Assembly (NCBI GenBank): GCA_035358815.1
Contig: DAOPQC010000001.1
Coordinates: 704,507-768,506, forward strand
Source of the DNA: Thermoanaerobaculales bacterium
Lineage (GTDB): Bacteria; Acidobacteriota; Thermoanaerobaculia; Thermoanaerobaculales; Sulfomarinibacteraceae
Length of the DNA: 64,000 nt
Reading direction: 5' to 3'
This document shows, one piece after another, positions 7,964 through 15,039 of this stretch; the first letter of the stretch is position 1, and every line of letters begins with the position of its first letter. The notes beneath the pieces are model-generated. The model ran no database searches and had not been told where the DNA came from. It saw only the letters and a list, made by a program, of their open reading frames with translations. The translations under genes and the position numbers were made by a program.

Positions 7964-8275
7964 CGAAATGTCCTCCATGTCGGTGACTGATGTGTACAGC
8001 GCAGCGGCAGATCGAGCGACCGCTCCGCTCTGTCGGCTTAGAGTTGCGCCATGCGCACGGGAAGCCCCCCTGGGGCGCGCGGCCATCGCCTGCCTACCGC
8101 TGGAGGGAATGTCCCCGGCGCCGGGTGGTCGGCGCCGTTAGGGGAGAACCACCGCAGGGATGGTTGGGGGGGGGAGCGCCGATGAAGGCGCCGTCGGCGG
8201 ACCACCGGGTACCCCGGGTGGTCGCGCCGTGCCTACTGGGAGGCTCGTCGGAGGCTAGACCTCCATTCATCATCA
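7964..8275 (-). promoter_or_regulatory. Long, structured leader of the kamA-like operon
   Basis: If the promoter at 8282-8309 is used, the message starts near 8275 and has a leader of about 310 nt. It contains a nearly perfect palindrome (GACCACC-G-GGTACC-C-CGGGTGGTC, about 8200-8222), a second GC hairpin (GGCGCCG...CGGCGCC, 8117-8136) and a run of G (8165-8173 on the plus strand). This looks like a structured regulatory leader, but it does not match a riboswitch I can recognise, and there is no convincing protein gene in it. Confidence 0.4.
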
Positions 8276-8281
8276 ATTCAA

Positions 8282-8309
8282 AAAGTACCCCATTGAACTT
8301 GGATGTCAA
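8282..8309 (-). promoter_or_regulatory. Sigma70-type promoter of the kamA-like operon
   Basis: On the minus strand TTGACA (8309-8304) is followed by a 16-bp spacer and TACTTT (8287-8282), within an island of AT-rich DNA (about 8260-8350) that stands out from the background. It points toward the aminomutase gene. The -35 is a perfect consensus, the best in this window. Confidence 0.6.
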
Positions 8310-8374
8310 GAGGGTGGGCGGAAGATTTTTCTAAATTCATCATGTTACCCGCTGACGCCACCCAAAGGCAAGCT

Positions 8375-9220
8375 TCACCCGACGTCGGGCAGCACCCCCC
8401 GATCAGAAAGCTCGTCGATGAGCAGCCGCCGGCGCGCCTCGACGGCGCGGATCTGCTGCGGCTTCAGCAGGTCGTCGAGCTCGGAGGTCAGCGCCTCGAG
8501 GTCGAGCTCGCGCAGCCCGCGGGCAACCCGGTCGGGCACCGGGATCGGCCGCTCCTCCTTGAGTGACGGCAGCTTCTTGGCGGTGCGGAAGGCGCGGGAG
8601 TGGTCGATCAGGAACAGGTGGTCGCGCTCGGGACGGACCAGGATGTTGGTGAAGTTGCGGTCGATGTTGTAGATCATGGCGTCGAGGACGTACATCAGCA
8701 TCAGCCGCTGCAGCATCAGCCCGGCGTCGCCGATCGGCAGGTCGCGATCGAAGGCGTCCTGGATCTTGATCGCGCCCTCGATCCAGAGCTGGAGCGAGCC
8801 GACCTCGCCGTTGATCGAGCGCAGCACCGTCACCGGGACCAGCCCGATCCCGAGCATCCGGTCGATCCGGTACGCGGCCACCTCGTAGACGTACCGGTCC
8901 GTGAACACCTGCTCGAACCGGTTGGTGTAGGCGACGTCGGTCGAGGTGATGTCGACCGTCTTGAAGATCGCCCGGGCGTGGCGGCCGTCCTTGAGCAGCG
9001 TCACCCGCCGGGGCCGCGTGATGCCGTCGCCGATGTCCTCGATGGCGACGACGTCGGCGGAGCGGAGAAACTCCTCGAGCTCGCGCTCACAGCTCATCCC
9101 GCCGAGCTCGCGGCAGGCCCAGGGCTCGGAGGTCGCGTCGTCGGCGGCCACCGCCTGCCCGGCGAACGCCGGCATGGCCACGAGCGAGAGGGTGAACGCC
9201 ATCGAAATCCAGTGGTGCAT
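8375..9220 (-). CDS. Secreted protein-kinase-like (PI3K/FAM20-like fold) protein
   Basis: A 281-residue protein with a signal peptide (residues 1-26), so it acts outside the cytoplasm. The mature part has kinase-like landmarks: ARAIFKT (an ATP-contacting Lys), YEVAAYRIDRMLGIGLVP (alpha-C region with Glu), YNIDRNFTNILV (catalytic-loop D..N pattern) and LFLIDHSRAF (metal-binding Asp, equivalent of DFG). The arrangement resembles PI3K/PI4K-like, HipA-like or FAM20C-like kinases rather than classical Ser/Thr kinases. Substrate unknown. Monocistronic, with a downstream SDR gene on the same strand 153 bp upstream. Confidence 0.65.
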   Translation of the reverse strand: MHHWISMAFTLSLVAMPAFAGQAVAADDATSEPWACRELGGMSCERELEEFLRSADVVAIEDIGDGITRPRRVTLLKDGRHARAIFKTVDITSTDVAYTNRFEQVFTDRYVYEVAAYRIDRMLGIGLVPVTVLRSINGEVGSLQLWIEGAIKIQDAFDRDLPIGDAGLMLQRLMLMYVLDAMIYNIDRNFTNILVRPERDHLFLIDHSRAFRTAKKLPSLKEERPIPVPDRVARGLRELDLEALTSELDDLLKPQQIRAVEARRRLLIDELSDRGVLPDVG

Positions 9221-9245
9221 GGTCGGCTGCCCTGCCGCGATATAC

Positions 9246-9282
9246 GGTCTGCCGGCCGATTCGTTATGGTCTGCCGGCCGAT
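9246..9282. repeat. 15-bp direct repeat, 22-bp period, upstream of the secreted kinase gene
   Basis: GGTCTGCCGGCCGAT occurs at 9246-9260 and again at 9268-9282. The spacing of about two helical turns, just upstream of the kinase-like gene, fits tandem binding sites for a regulator. Each unit has the palindromic core GCCGGC. Confidence 0.5.
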
Positions 9283-9373
9283 CCGGGCGATTGACGCCGG
9301 AGATCCGCAGTGGGGCGATGGCGGCGTGACCGCGGACTGCGACCCTCAGTCGATGGCGCGGCCCTGGTTCGTC

Positions 9374-10135
9374 TCAGGTCCTCAGGTACGAGGCGCCATT
9401 GACGTCGATGATGGCCCCGGTGCAGAACTCCGAGCCGTCGGCGGCGAGGAAGAGCACGGCCCGGGCGACCTCCTCCGGCCGGGCGACCCGGCCGAGCGGG
9501 CTCTGACCGCGGATCTCGTCGCCCTGGGGGCCATCCAGGGCGTCAGCCGCCATGTCGGTCTCCACCCACCCGGGCGCCACGGCGCCGACGAAGATGCCGT
9601 GCGGCGCGAGGAGCTTCGCCAGCGACTGGCTCATCGCGTTGAGCCCGGCCTTGCTGGCGCCGTAGGCCGGCCCGTCGGGCTCGCCGCGGAAGGCGCCCCG
9701 CGACGAGACGTTGACGATGCGGCCGCCGCCGTGCTCGATCATGTGGCGGGCAGCGCAGTAGGAGACGTTGGCGGGCCCGATCAGGTTGGCGTCGAGCACG
9801 CGCCGCCAGGCATCCTGCCACTGCTCGTAATCGATCTCGTCGAGGCGGTGGTCCATCCAGATGCCGGCGTTGTTGACCACGACGTCGAGGCCGCCGAGCC
9901 CGGTGATGACGGCACCCACCATCCGCTCGACGGCGGCGGGGTCGGTGACGTCTGCCCGAACCACGATGTGCGGCCCGCCCGGCAGGCCGGAGAGGGTTTC
10001 CTCGGCCGCCGCCCTGCTCGACCGGTAGCTGATCGCCACCCGTGCCCCGCCCTGGGCGAACGCGGCAGCGATGGCGCGGCCGATGCCACGCGAGCCGCCG
10101 GTGACGAGCACCCGTTTGCCGGTGAAGTCCATCAT
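9374..10135 (-). CDS. SDR-family oxidoreductase (FabG-like)
   Basis: A 253-residue classical short-chain dehydrogenase. TGGSRGIG (residues 13-20) binds NAD(P), NNAG is present in strand 4, and the catalytic set is Ser (NVSS), Tyr and Lys (YGASK). Downstream PGWVETDM and the C-terminal GAIIDVNGA are typical of 3-oxoacyl-ACP reductase-type SDRs. A GGAGG lies before the ATG. It is not next to other fatty-acid genes, so the substrate (3-ketoacyl-ACP, alcohol or sugar) is open. Confidence 0.88.
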   Translation of the reverse strand: MMDFTGKRVLVTGGSRGIGRAIAAAFAQGGARVAISYRSSRAAAEETLSGLPGGPHIVVRADVTDPAAVERMVGAVITGLGGLDVVVNNAGIWMDHRLDEIDYEQWQDAWRRVLDANLIGPANVSYCAARHMIEHGGGRIVNVSSRGAFRGEPDGPAYGASKAGLNAMSQSLAKLLAPHGIFVGAVAPGWVETDMAADALDGPQGDEIRGQSPLGRVARPEEVARAVLFLAADGSEFCTGAIIDVNGASYLRT

Positions 10136-10337
10136 GGCGCCCTCCGTGCCAACAGCCCATGGTAGTACGGCGCGGTCGACGCCGGGCGCGAGGGCCCGCA
10201 GTGCCGCGTCGTCACCGGCTCATCAGCAGATCTTCACCGTCCCGTCAGGGCCAGGAGCGGAAACGCACCGAGATTGACCGGTGACCAGAGGCGGCGCCGG
10301 GCGATCTGGACGCCGCCGTGGCCATTGGAGGTGGGTG

Positions 10338-10889
10338 ATGAGACGGTGGTTGGAGATGGCAATCGTGGCGTTCAGCGTGATCGGTGGGGGGCTGCCGGCG
10401 GCGGCCGAGGACTCGCAGGCCTGGCAGCCGGTGCAGCTCGAGCAGGGCATGACCGAGTTTGCGCTGTGGGGGGCTCTCGACACCTACGAGGGAGATGAGG
10501 TCTGGCTCTGGCTCGCCGGGGACGTCGGGTTCCTGCTCAGCCCGCGGCACGAGATCGGCCCGTCCCTCAACGTCCAGGTCTGGCTGTTCGACTGGGAGGC
10601 CGAGGCCTCCGGTTCCTGTGGCGGTTTCTATCGCTACAACATCCCGCTCCGCAGCCGGCGGTGGGCGCCGTTCCTCGGCGTGCGCGCGTTGAGCTTTCTC
10701 GGCGGGCCCCGCGAGTGGGACGCCGAGGCGAGGGTGGAGGGAGGCTTCAGGCACTTCCTGGCCGAGGGCGCCGCGGTCACCGTCACCGGCTTCTACGCCC
10801 GGCGCTTCGGACAGCACTGCGACTGGGGATCCTGCGGGACCGACGCCGACCGCCTCGGCGTGTCGCTCGGCCTGTCGATGTTCTTCTGA
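10338..10889 (+). CDS. Outer membrane beta-barrel-like protein
   Basis: A 183-residue protein. I start at ATG 10338, which has GGAGG 6 nt upstream and begins a good signal peptide (MRRWLEMAIVAFSVIGGGLPAAAED); an open frame back to 10281 adds only Arg-rich sequence. The mature part has amphipathic beta-strands separated by short turns (RHEIGPSLNVQVWLFDW, WAPFLGVRALSFLGG) and ends with GLSLGLSMFF, a C-terminal Phe as in barrels inserted by BAM. Two Cys pairs may form disulfides. Function unknown. Confidence 0.65.
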   Translation: MRRWLEMAIVAFSVIGGGLPAAAEDSQAWQPVQLEQGMTEFALWGALDTYEGDEVWLWLAGDVGFLLSPRHEIGPSLNVQVWLFDWEAEASGSCGGFYRYNIPLRSRRWAPFLGVRALSFLGGPREWDAEARVEGGFRHFLAEGAAVTVTGFYARRFGQHCDWGSCGTDADRLGVSLGLSMFF

Positions 10890-10909
10890 GGCGGGCCGCG
10901 CCCGGGCGG

Positions 10910-12775
10910 TCACCCTCCGAGCCCGAGCCGCCGCACGAGCTCGTCGAATCTCGGGTCCGCGCGCAACGGGTCGATGCCGGGATCGACCTTGAGCGACGCC
11001 ACCAGGGACGACGGCTCCGCGACCGCGCGGAACAGCCACTCGAAGGCCTGGTCGTGATCTCCAACGGCCAGGGCGACGCCAGCCAGGTAGTACGCGGGGA
11101 CATAGCGCTGTGCGGCCACCGCCAGCAGCTCGTCGCGGATGGCGCGGGCGCGTTCGGACTGGCCGGCGCGGCCGCAGGCATAGCCGAGGGCCGCAACCGC
11201 CGGCGGCGCGCGGTGCGAGCCCTCCACCAGCTCACCGAGGATCGCAATCGCCTCGTCGTGGCGGTCGATCTGGCTGAGGGCGAGGGCCAGGCCGAGCAAA
11301 GCCTGGGAGAAACCAGGGTCGATATCGAGCACTCGTTGATAGCGGGCGATCGCCTCCGGGAAGTCGCGCCGATAGTACGCGATCAGGCCCGAATCGACGC
11401 CGATGATCGGAGACAGCGGATCGAGCCCGAGCGCGACCCGGATCTCCTCCTCGGCGCGGTCGAGCTCGCCCAGCGCCGCCAAGTACTCGGCGTGCCACTG
11501 GTGGGCGGTGGCGTAGCCGGGGTTGAGGTCGAAGGAAAGGGCGAACTCGTCCGCCGCCCGTTGCCAGTCGAGCTCGCACGACCAGGCGAGCAGTGCGAGC
11601 GTGGCGTGCGCCTCGGCCAGCGAGGGGTCGGCGCGGATCGCCGCCTCGGCTGCCGAGGTTGCGAGATCAGCAGCCTCGGCCGGCGGCATGACGCCATATG
11701 GAGCCCCGCCGAGCACCACGTAGCAGTCGGCGAGCCCGGCGTGCGCCGGCGCAAAGTCCGGGTCAGCAGCGATTGCAGCGTTGAAGAACTCGACGGCCCG
11801 GCCGACCGTCTCGGGCTCACGGCGATTCCAGGCGTAGCGGCCTTTGAGGTAGCTGTCGTACGCCTCGAAGCTGTCGGTGTGGCTTGGGTTGAGCCGCTGG
11901 AGTTCGGCGGCGGTGATGGTCGGGCGCAGGGCGCGCGCGACCCCGGCGGCAATCTGATCCTGGAGGGTGAGCAGGGTTTCCTTCGGCCGGCGGTACGACT
12001 CGCCCCAGAGCTGGTTGCCGGCGCGAGCGTCAACCAGCTCGACCATCACGGCCAGCATGCCGCGATCCTCGGTGACCCGGCCGACCACCACCGACGCGAC
12101 GCCGAGCGACGTGGCGATCTGCTGCGGGGGGACCGTCGTGTCCTGAAAGTGGGTCATCGTGCTCCAGGCCACGACGCGCACGCCGGGCACCCTCGACAGG
12201 CTGTTGGTGAGGGTCTCGGGCAGGCCGCACCGGATGTGCGGCGCCGGCTCGGCGGACGGGTCAACGGTGAAGGGCACCACGGCCAGCGAGGTCGGCAGGC
12301 TGCCGCTGCGAGATCGGCTGGCCGAGGGCAACGACGCCACAAGTGCGACCACGGCCAGCACTGCGGCCGCGACGACGGCCGCCTCGCGGACCCCAAAACG
12401 CCGCGCGACGGCCGCTGGCACCGCCCCGTCCGCGGCGCCGGCATCACTGTCCGTCAGGGCTTCGACGGGCGCCACGATCCGGTAGCCCCAGCGGGGGACC
12501 GCGGCGATGTAGGTCGGCTCCTTCGACTGGTCGCCGAGCGCTCGTCGAAGCAGCATCACCCGCTGGGTGAGCGCCTCATCGTTGACGATCTCGTTGACCC
12601 ACACCGAGTCCATCAGCTCCTGGCGGCTGACGACGCCGGGCGCCTTGCGAACTAGCGCAACCAGCAGCTCGAAGGTCTTCGGCGGCAGGGTGACCAGCTC
12701 GCCGTTGCGGATCAGGAGTCTGGCGCCGACGTCCAGGGTGAGGTCGCCGACCCGGAATCGCTCGCTCGTTCCCAT
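10910..12775 (-). CDS. Winged-helix (CadC/OmpR-type) regulator with membrane helix and TPR domain
   Basis: A 621-residue protein. Residues 1-105 form a Trans_reg_C winged helix (PPKTFELLVALVRKAPGVVSRQELMDSVW, then the YIAAVPRWGYRIV wing). A single hydrophobic helix (about 128-150) anchors it in the membrane, followed by a TolB/FlgO-like alpha-beta domain (SLAVVPFTVD...). From about residue 290 there are repeated TPR-type helix pairs (AEAHATLALLAWSCELDW and others). Such CadC-like proteins couple envelope or peptide signals to transcription without phosphorylation. It lies divergent from the AMOP lipoprotein gene at 13053, a plausible target. Confidence 0.85.
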   Translation of the reverse strand: MGTSERFRVGDLTLDVGARLLIRNGELVTLPPKTFELLVALVRKAPGVVSRQELMDSVWVNEIVNDEALTQRVMLLRRALGDQSKEPTYIAAVPRWGYRIVAPVEALTDSDAGAADGAVPAAVARRFGVREAAVVAAAVLAVVALVASLPSASRSRSGSLPTSLAVVPFTVDPSAEPAPHIRCGLPETLTNSLSRVPGVRVVAWSTMTHFQDTTVPPQQIATSLGVASVVVGRVTEDRGMLAVMVELVDARAGNQLWGESYRRPKETLLTLQDQIAAGVARALRPTITAAELQRLNPSHTDSFEAYDSYLKGRYAWNRREPETVGRAVEFFNAAIAADPDFAPAHAGLADCYVVLGGAPYGVMPPAEAADLATSAAEAAIRADPSLAEAHATLALLAWSCELDWQRAADEFALSFDLNPGYATAHQWHAEYLAALGELDRAEEEIRVALGLDPLSPIIGVDSGLIAYYRRDFPEAIARYQRVLDIDPGFSQALLGLALALSQIDRHDEAIAILGELVEGSHRAPPAVAALGYACGRAGQSERARAIRDELLAVAAQRYVPAYYLAGVALAVGDHDQAFEWLFRAVAEPSSLVASLKVDPGIDPLRADPRFDELVRRLGLGG

Positions 12776-13052
12776 CGGAGTTGCCCAGTCAATTCTACAC
12801 GCTGGGATCCCGCGCCGGGCCCACCCGTTGTGGCGGCAGGCATGCCCGAGCCCGACCGGCGCCGGAGATTCACGGCACCGTCATCGTTCCTTCACCGAAA
12901 CGGCATCGTCGCGTCAGGGCTTCCTGCTCCCCGGGCGCCACCTTGGCGACATGGAACGGGCGCAGGCTTCGCGGACACCCCACTCGAGCGGTGGCTCGAT
13001 CCTCCGGGCGATCGCGTCGCGTCGGCCTGTCAGTCCGCTCCGGGAGGGCGGC

Positions 13053-13709
13053 ATGAGCACGACGGGGAGGCGGTTCGCCAGGGCGGGTTGGGAGCTGGCG
13101 CTGGTCGTGGTCGCGGCGACAGCGGTCGCGTGCAGGAGCGCGGCGTCTGACGATTGGCAGGCCGAGGCGCGGACACGTCACTGGACGGCCGGCCTCCCGG
13201 CGTGCCCCTGCCGGCAGCCGGAGGCGGGAGCGAGCAACGATGGCTGGGCGCTCGACCGGGCCAGCAGCCTCCGGCAGCATCACGGAGCCGCAGCCTGCAT
13301 CCGCTCCTACCCGCCGGTCCTCACCGAGGCGGGCCGCTCCGGCCAGCAGTGCTGCTATGACTCAACGGGAGTCCTCGTGACCTCCGGCTCGGCCGCTGGA
13401 ACTCCGGACCGGGCCACCAGCTGCCGCGGCGAGAGGGCCGACGGCCGGATGAAGGTGCGGCTGCTGGGGTTTGTCGCGCACGTGACCAAGGACGTCAAGC
13501 CGTGGGCGCGGCGCTACCGGTCCTGGAGGGCCTACCAGGAAGGCTGGCCTCCGGACAACGCGAACGCCTGCCCGGCGGTTCACGTCGAGGTCAGCGAGCA
13601 CGGGGGCTCATTCGCCTGGAGAGCCGAGCCGGGGTTTGGGTCGCCAGGTCCCGCAGGCGAGCCTGCCGGCGCCGCTGTGGGCGCAGCCCGGCGGGGAGCT
13701 GCACGGTGA
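13053..13709 (+). CDS. Lipoprotein with an AMOP-like Cys-rich domain
   Basis: A 218-residue protein beginning at ATG 13053 after GGGAGG. A hydrophobic signal ends in ATAVAC (Cys27), a possible lipobox. Residues about 48-120 match the AMOP pattern: LPACPC near the front, CIRSYPP, then GQQCCYDSTGVLV and GTPDRA. AMOP is a disulfide-rich adhesion-associated domain best known from animal surface proteins such as MUC4 and isthmin. The last 25 residues are Gly/Ala-rich low complexity. It is probably an outer-surface protein, perhaps controlled by the divergent winged-helix regulator. Confidence 0.65.
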   Translation: MSTTGRRFARAGWELALVVVAATAVACRSAASDDWQAEARTRHWTAGLPACPCRQPEAGASNDGWALDRASSLRQHHGAAACIRSYPPVLTEAGRSGQQCCYDSTGVLVTSGSAAGTPDRATSCRGERADGRMKVRLLGFVAHVTKDVKPWARRYRSWRAYQEGWPPDNANACPAVHVEVSEHGGSFAWRAEPGFGSPGPAGEPAGAAVGAARRGAAR

Positions 13710-13731
13710 CGTCGCGCGCCGGTGGGCCTGC

Positions 13732-13737
13732 TAGACT
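13732..13737 (+). promoter_or_regulatory. -10 box TAGACT 7 nt before the start at 13745 (leaderless)
   Basis: TAGACT ends 7 nt before the ATG; no Shine-Dalgarno lies between. It falls in the 35-bp gap after the AMOP lipoprotein gene, so the next gene can be transcribed on its own. Confidence 0.4.
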
Positions 13738-13744
13738 GGGAGCG

Positions 13745-14590
13745 ATGGCCAGCAGGCGACAGCTCGGTGTCCTGGTCGCCGGCGCCACAATCCTGCTCGG
13801 ACCGGGCTTCGGTCGGGCCGACCAGCGGCTGCAGGATGTCGCCGGCTCGATGACGCTCAAGCGCCCCGACGTCGAGCAGCTGCTGATCGTCGATCCGGAG
13901 GGATCGGCGACGGGCTCACAGACGGACGCGACCGGCGCCGACCTGATCGGGCTGACCGAGCAGCTCCTGGAGAGCGGACGCGCGGCGTCGGCCGTGCTCG
14001 ACGAGGGCCGGTCAGGCCTGACCTTCTTCGACCAAGGCTGGCGGCGGCGGATGCTGGACGCGCTCGCCGAGATCGACACCACGCGGTTCAGCCTCGAGCT
14101 CGTCGAAGCCCCCGAGCGGTACGCCGACGCCCTCGGCCGCGTGGTCGACGGGGCGCGCCAGTACCAGCTGGCAGCCGGCATCCTGCGCTGGGCGATCCTG
14201 CGCGACCGGCCGGTGTTCAGCAAGGCGTTCGAGCACATGAGGGTCGGCGAGCGCGAGGTCAAAGCCGCCCTCGGGAGGCTGCGAAGCGAGGGCGTCGAGG
14301 AATGGAACGAGGCGGCGCCACCCGCGGTCGATCCGTTCGCTGCCGGCCAGGCGATGGCGGAGGTCTGCGCCGCCCTCTATGCTGCCGGTCAGGGGTCCGG
14401 CCATGATCGCTGTCTCGAGCGACAGCGGGCCGCCTTGTGGGCGATCGAGCACCGGTTCAGCTTCACCGAGGGGATCGAAGAGCCCGCGTTCAACGCCATT
14501 CGCAACCGCTGCCGGGACGAGTGGCCGCGCGACTTCGTGGGCCGCGACCGCTGCGAGCGGCAGGGAATCGCCGACGCGGTCGGGGACTGA
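13745..14590 (+). CDS. Secreted protein of unknown function
   Basis: A 281-residue protein with a signal peptide (residues 1-25, ending FGRADQ). The rest is predicted mainly helical and charged (GWRRRMLDALAEIDTTRFSL; GEREVKAALGRLR), with four Cys near the C-terminus (VCAAL, RCLERQ, NRCRDE, DRCERQ) that could pair in the periplasm. No family recognised. The message is probably leaderless from TAGACT at 13732. Confidence 0.6.
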   Translation: MASRRQLGVLVAGATILLGPGFGRADQRLQDVAGSMTLKRPDVEQLLIVDPEGSATGSQTDATGADLIGLTEQLLESGRAASAVLDEGRSGLTFFDQGWRRRMLDALAEIDTTRFSLELVEAPERYADALGRVVDGARQYQLAAGILRWAILRDRPVFSKAFEHMRVGEREVKAALGRLRSEGVEEWNEAAPPAVDPFAAGQAMAEVCAALYAAGQGSGHDRCLERQRAALWAIEHRFSFTEGIEEPAFNAIRNRCRDEWPRDFVGRDRCERQGIADAVGD

Positions 14591-14864
14591 CCGCGAGCCG
14601 AAACCCCGGCCGTCGCACCCCACCGTGGGAGCGGCGCCCGCCCGAATCAGGGGCGACGGACCTTCCGCCGGGGGTCTGTACTAATCCGCTTTGACCCGGG
14701 AACCTGAGGTCGCAAGACGAGGGGCCGGCGCCTCCGTGGTCTCCCACCCGGTTGCCCCATGTGGGGCTCGGGGCCGCGCCCCAAGTCTTGCATTCTCATT
14801 ATATCCTCTGGGGAGAATCGAATGTGCGGGCAACGCCGGTGGTGCCGTTGCGGCGACCCCGCTT

Positions 14865-14995
14865 CCGTGCCCGCTTCCCGTTCCCGTACCCGGATGTGGT
14901 CACATGAGAGTCAGCGCACCCCGACTATCTTCCACGAGTGGTCCGGCAGAGGGCGGTTGAGATCTTATCGGGAACGGGAGCGGGAACGGGAGCGG
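14865..14995. repeat. Facing arrays of the GGGAAC-type hexamer
   Basis: A C-rich arm (14865-14892, CCGTGCCCGCTTCCCGTTCC and so on) faces a G-rich arm (14970-14995, GGGAACGGGAGCGGGAACGG and so on), with a 77-bp loop. The arms can pair imperfectly into a long stem. The stretch 14591-15032 holds no gene; this pair and the adjacent C-rich tract at 15003-15039 are its only recognisable contents. Confidence 0.7.
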
Positions 14996-15002
14996 TCGGG
15001 GG

Positions 15003-15039
15003 CCCTGAGCCCTGACCCCTGACCCCAAGCCCCTAACCC
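15003..15039. repeat. C-rich CCCTGA-type tract at the end of the O-antigen-ligase-like gene
   Basis: Six runs of CCC or CCCC separated by TGAG/TGA/AAG/TAA overlap the stop codon of the leftward gene at 15033. Such tracts recur beside hexamer arrays at 16939-16970, 22268-22295 (as GGGGACA) and 56057-56085. On the G-rich strand they have quadruplex potential. Confidence 0.6.

Noticed and set aside
7964..8275. Lysine riboswitch for the aminomutase operon
   Set aside because: Position and product make it attractive, but I cannot align the conserved core of the lysine riboswitch, so only a generic structured leader is reported.
8094..8309. 71-codon TTG-start frame in the leader of the aminomutase operon
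   Set aside because: Its supposed start is the -35 box itself, there is no RBS, and the content is low-complexity Pro/Gly/Thr-rich.
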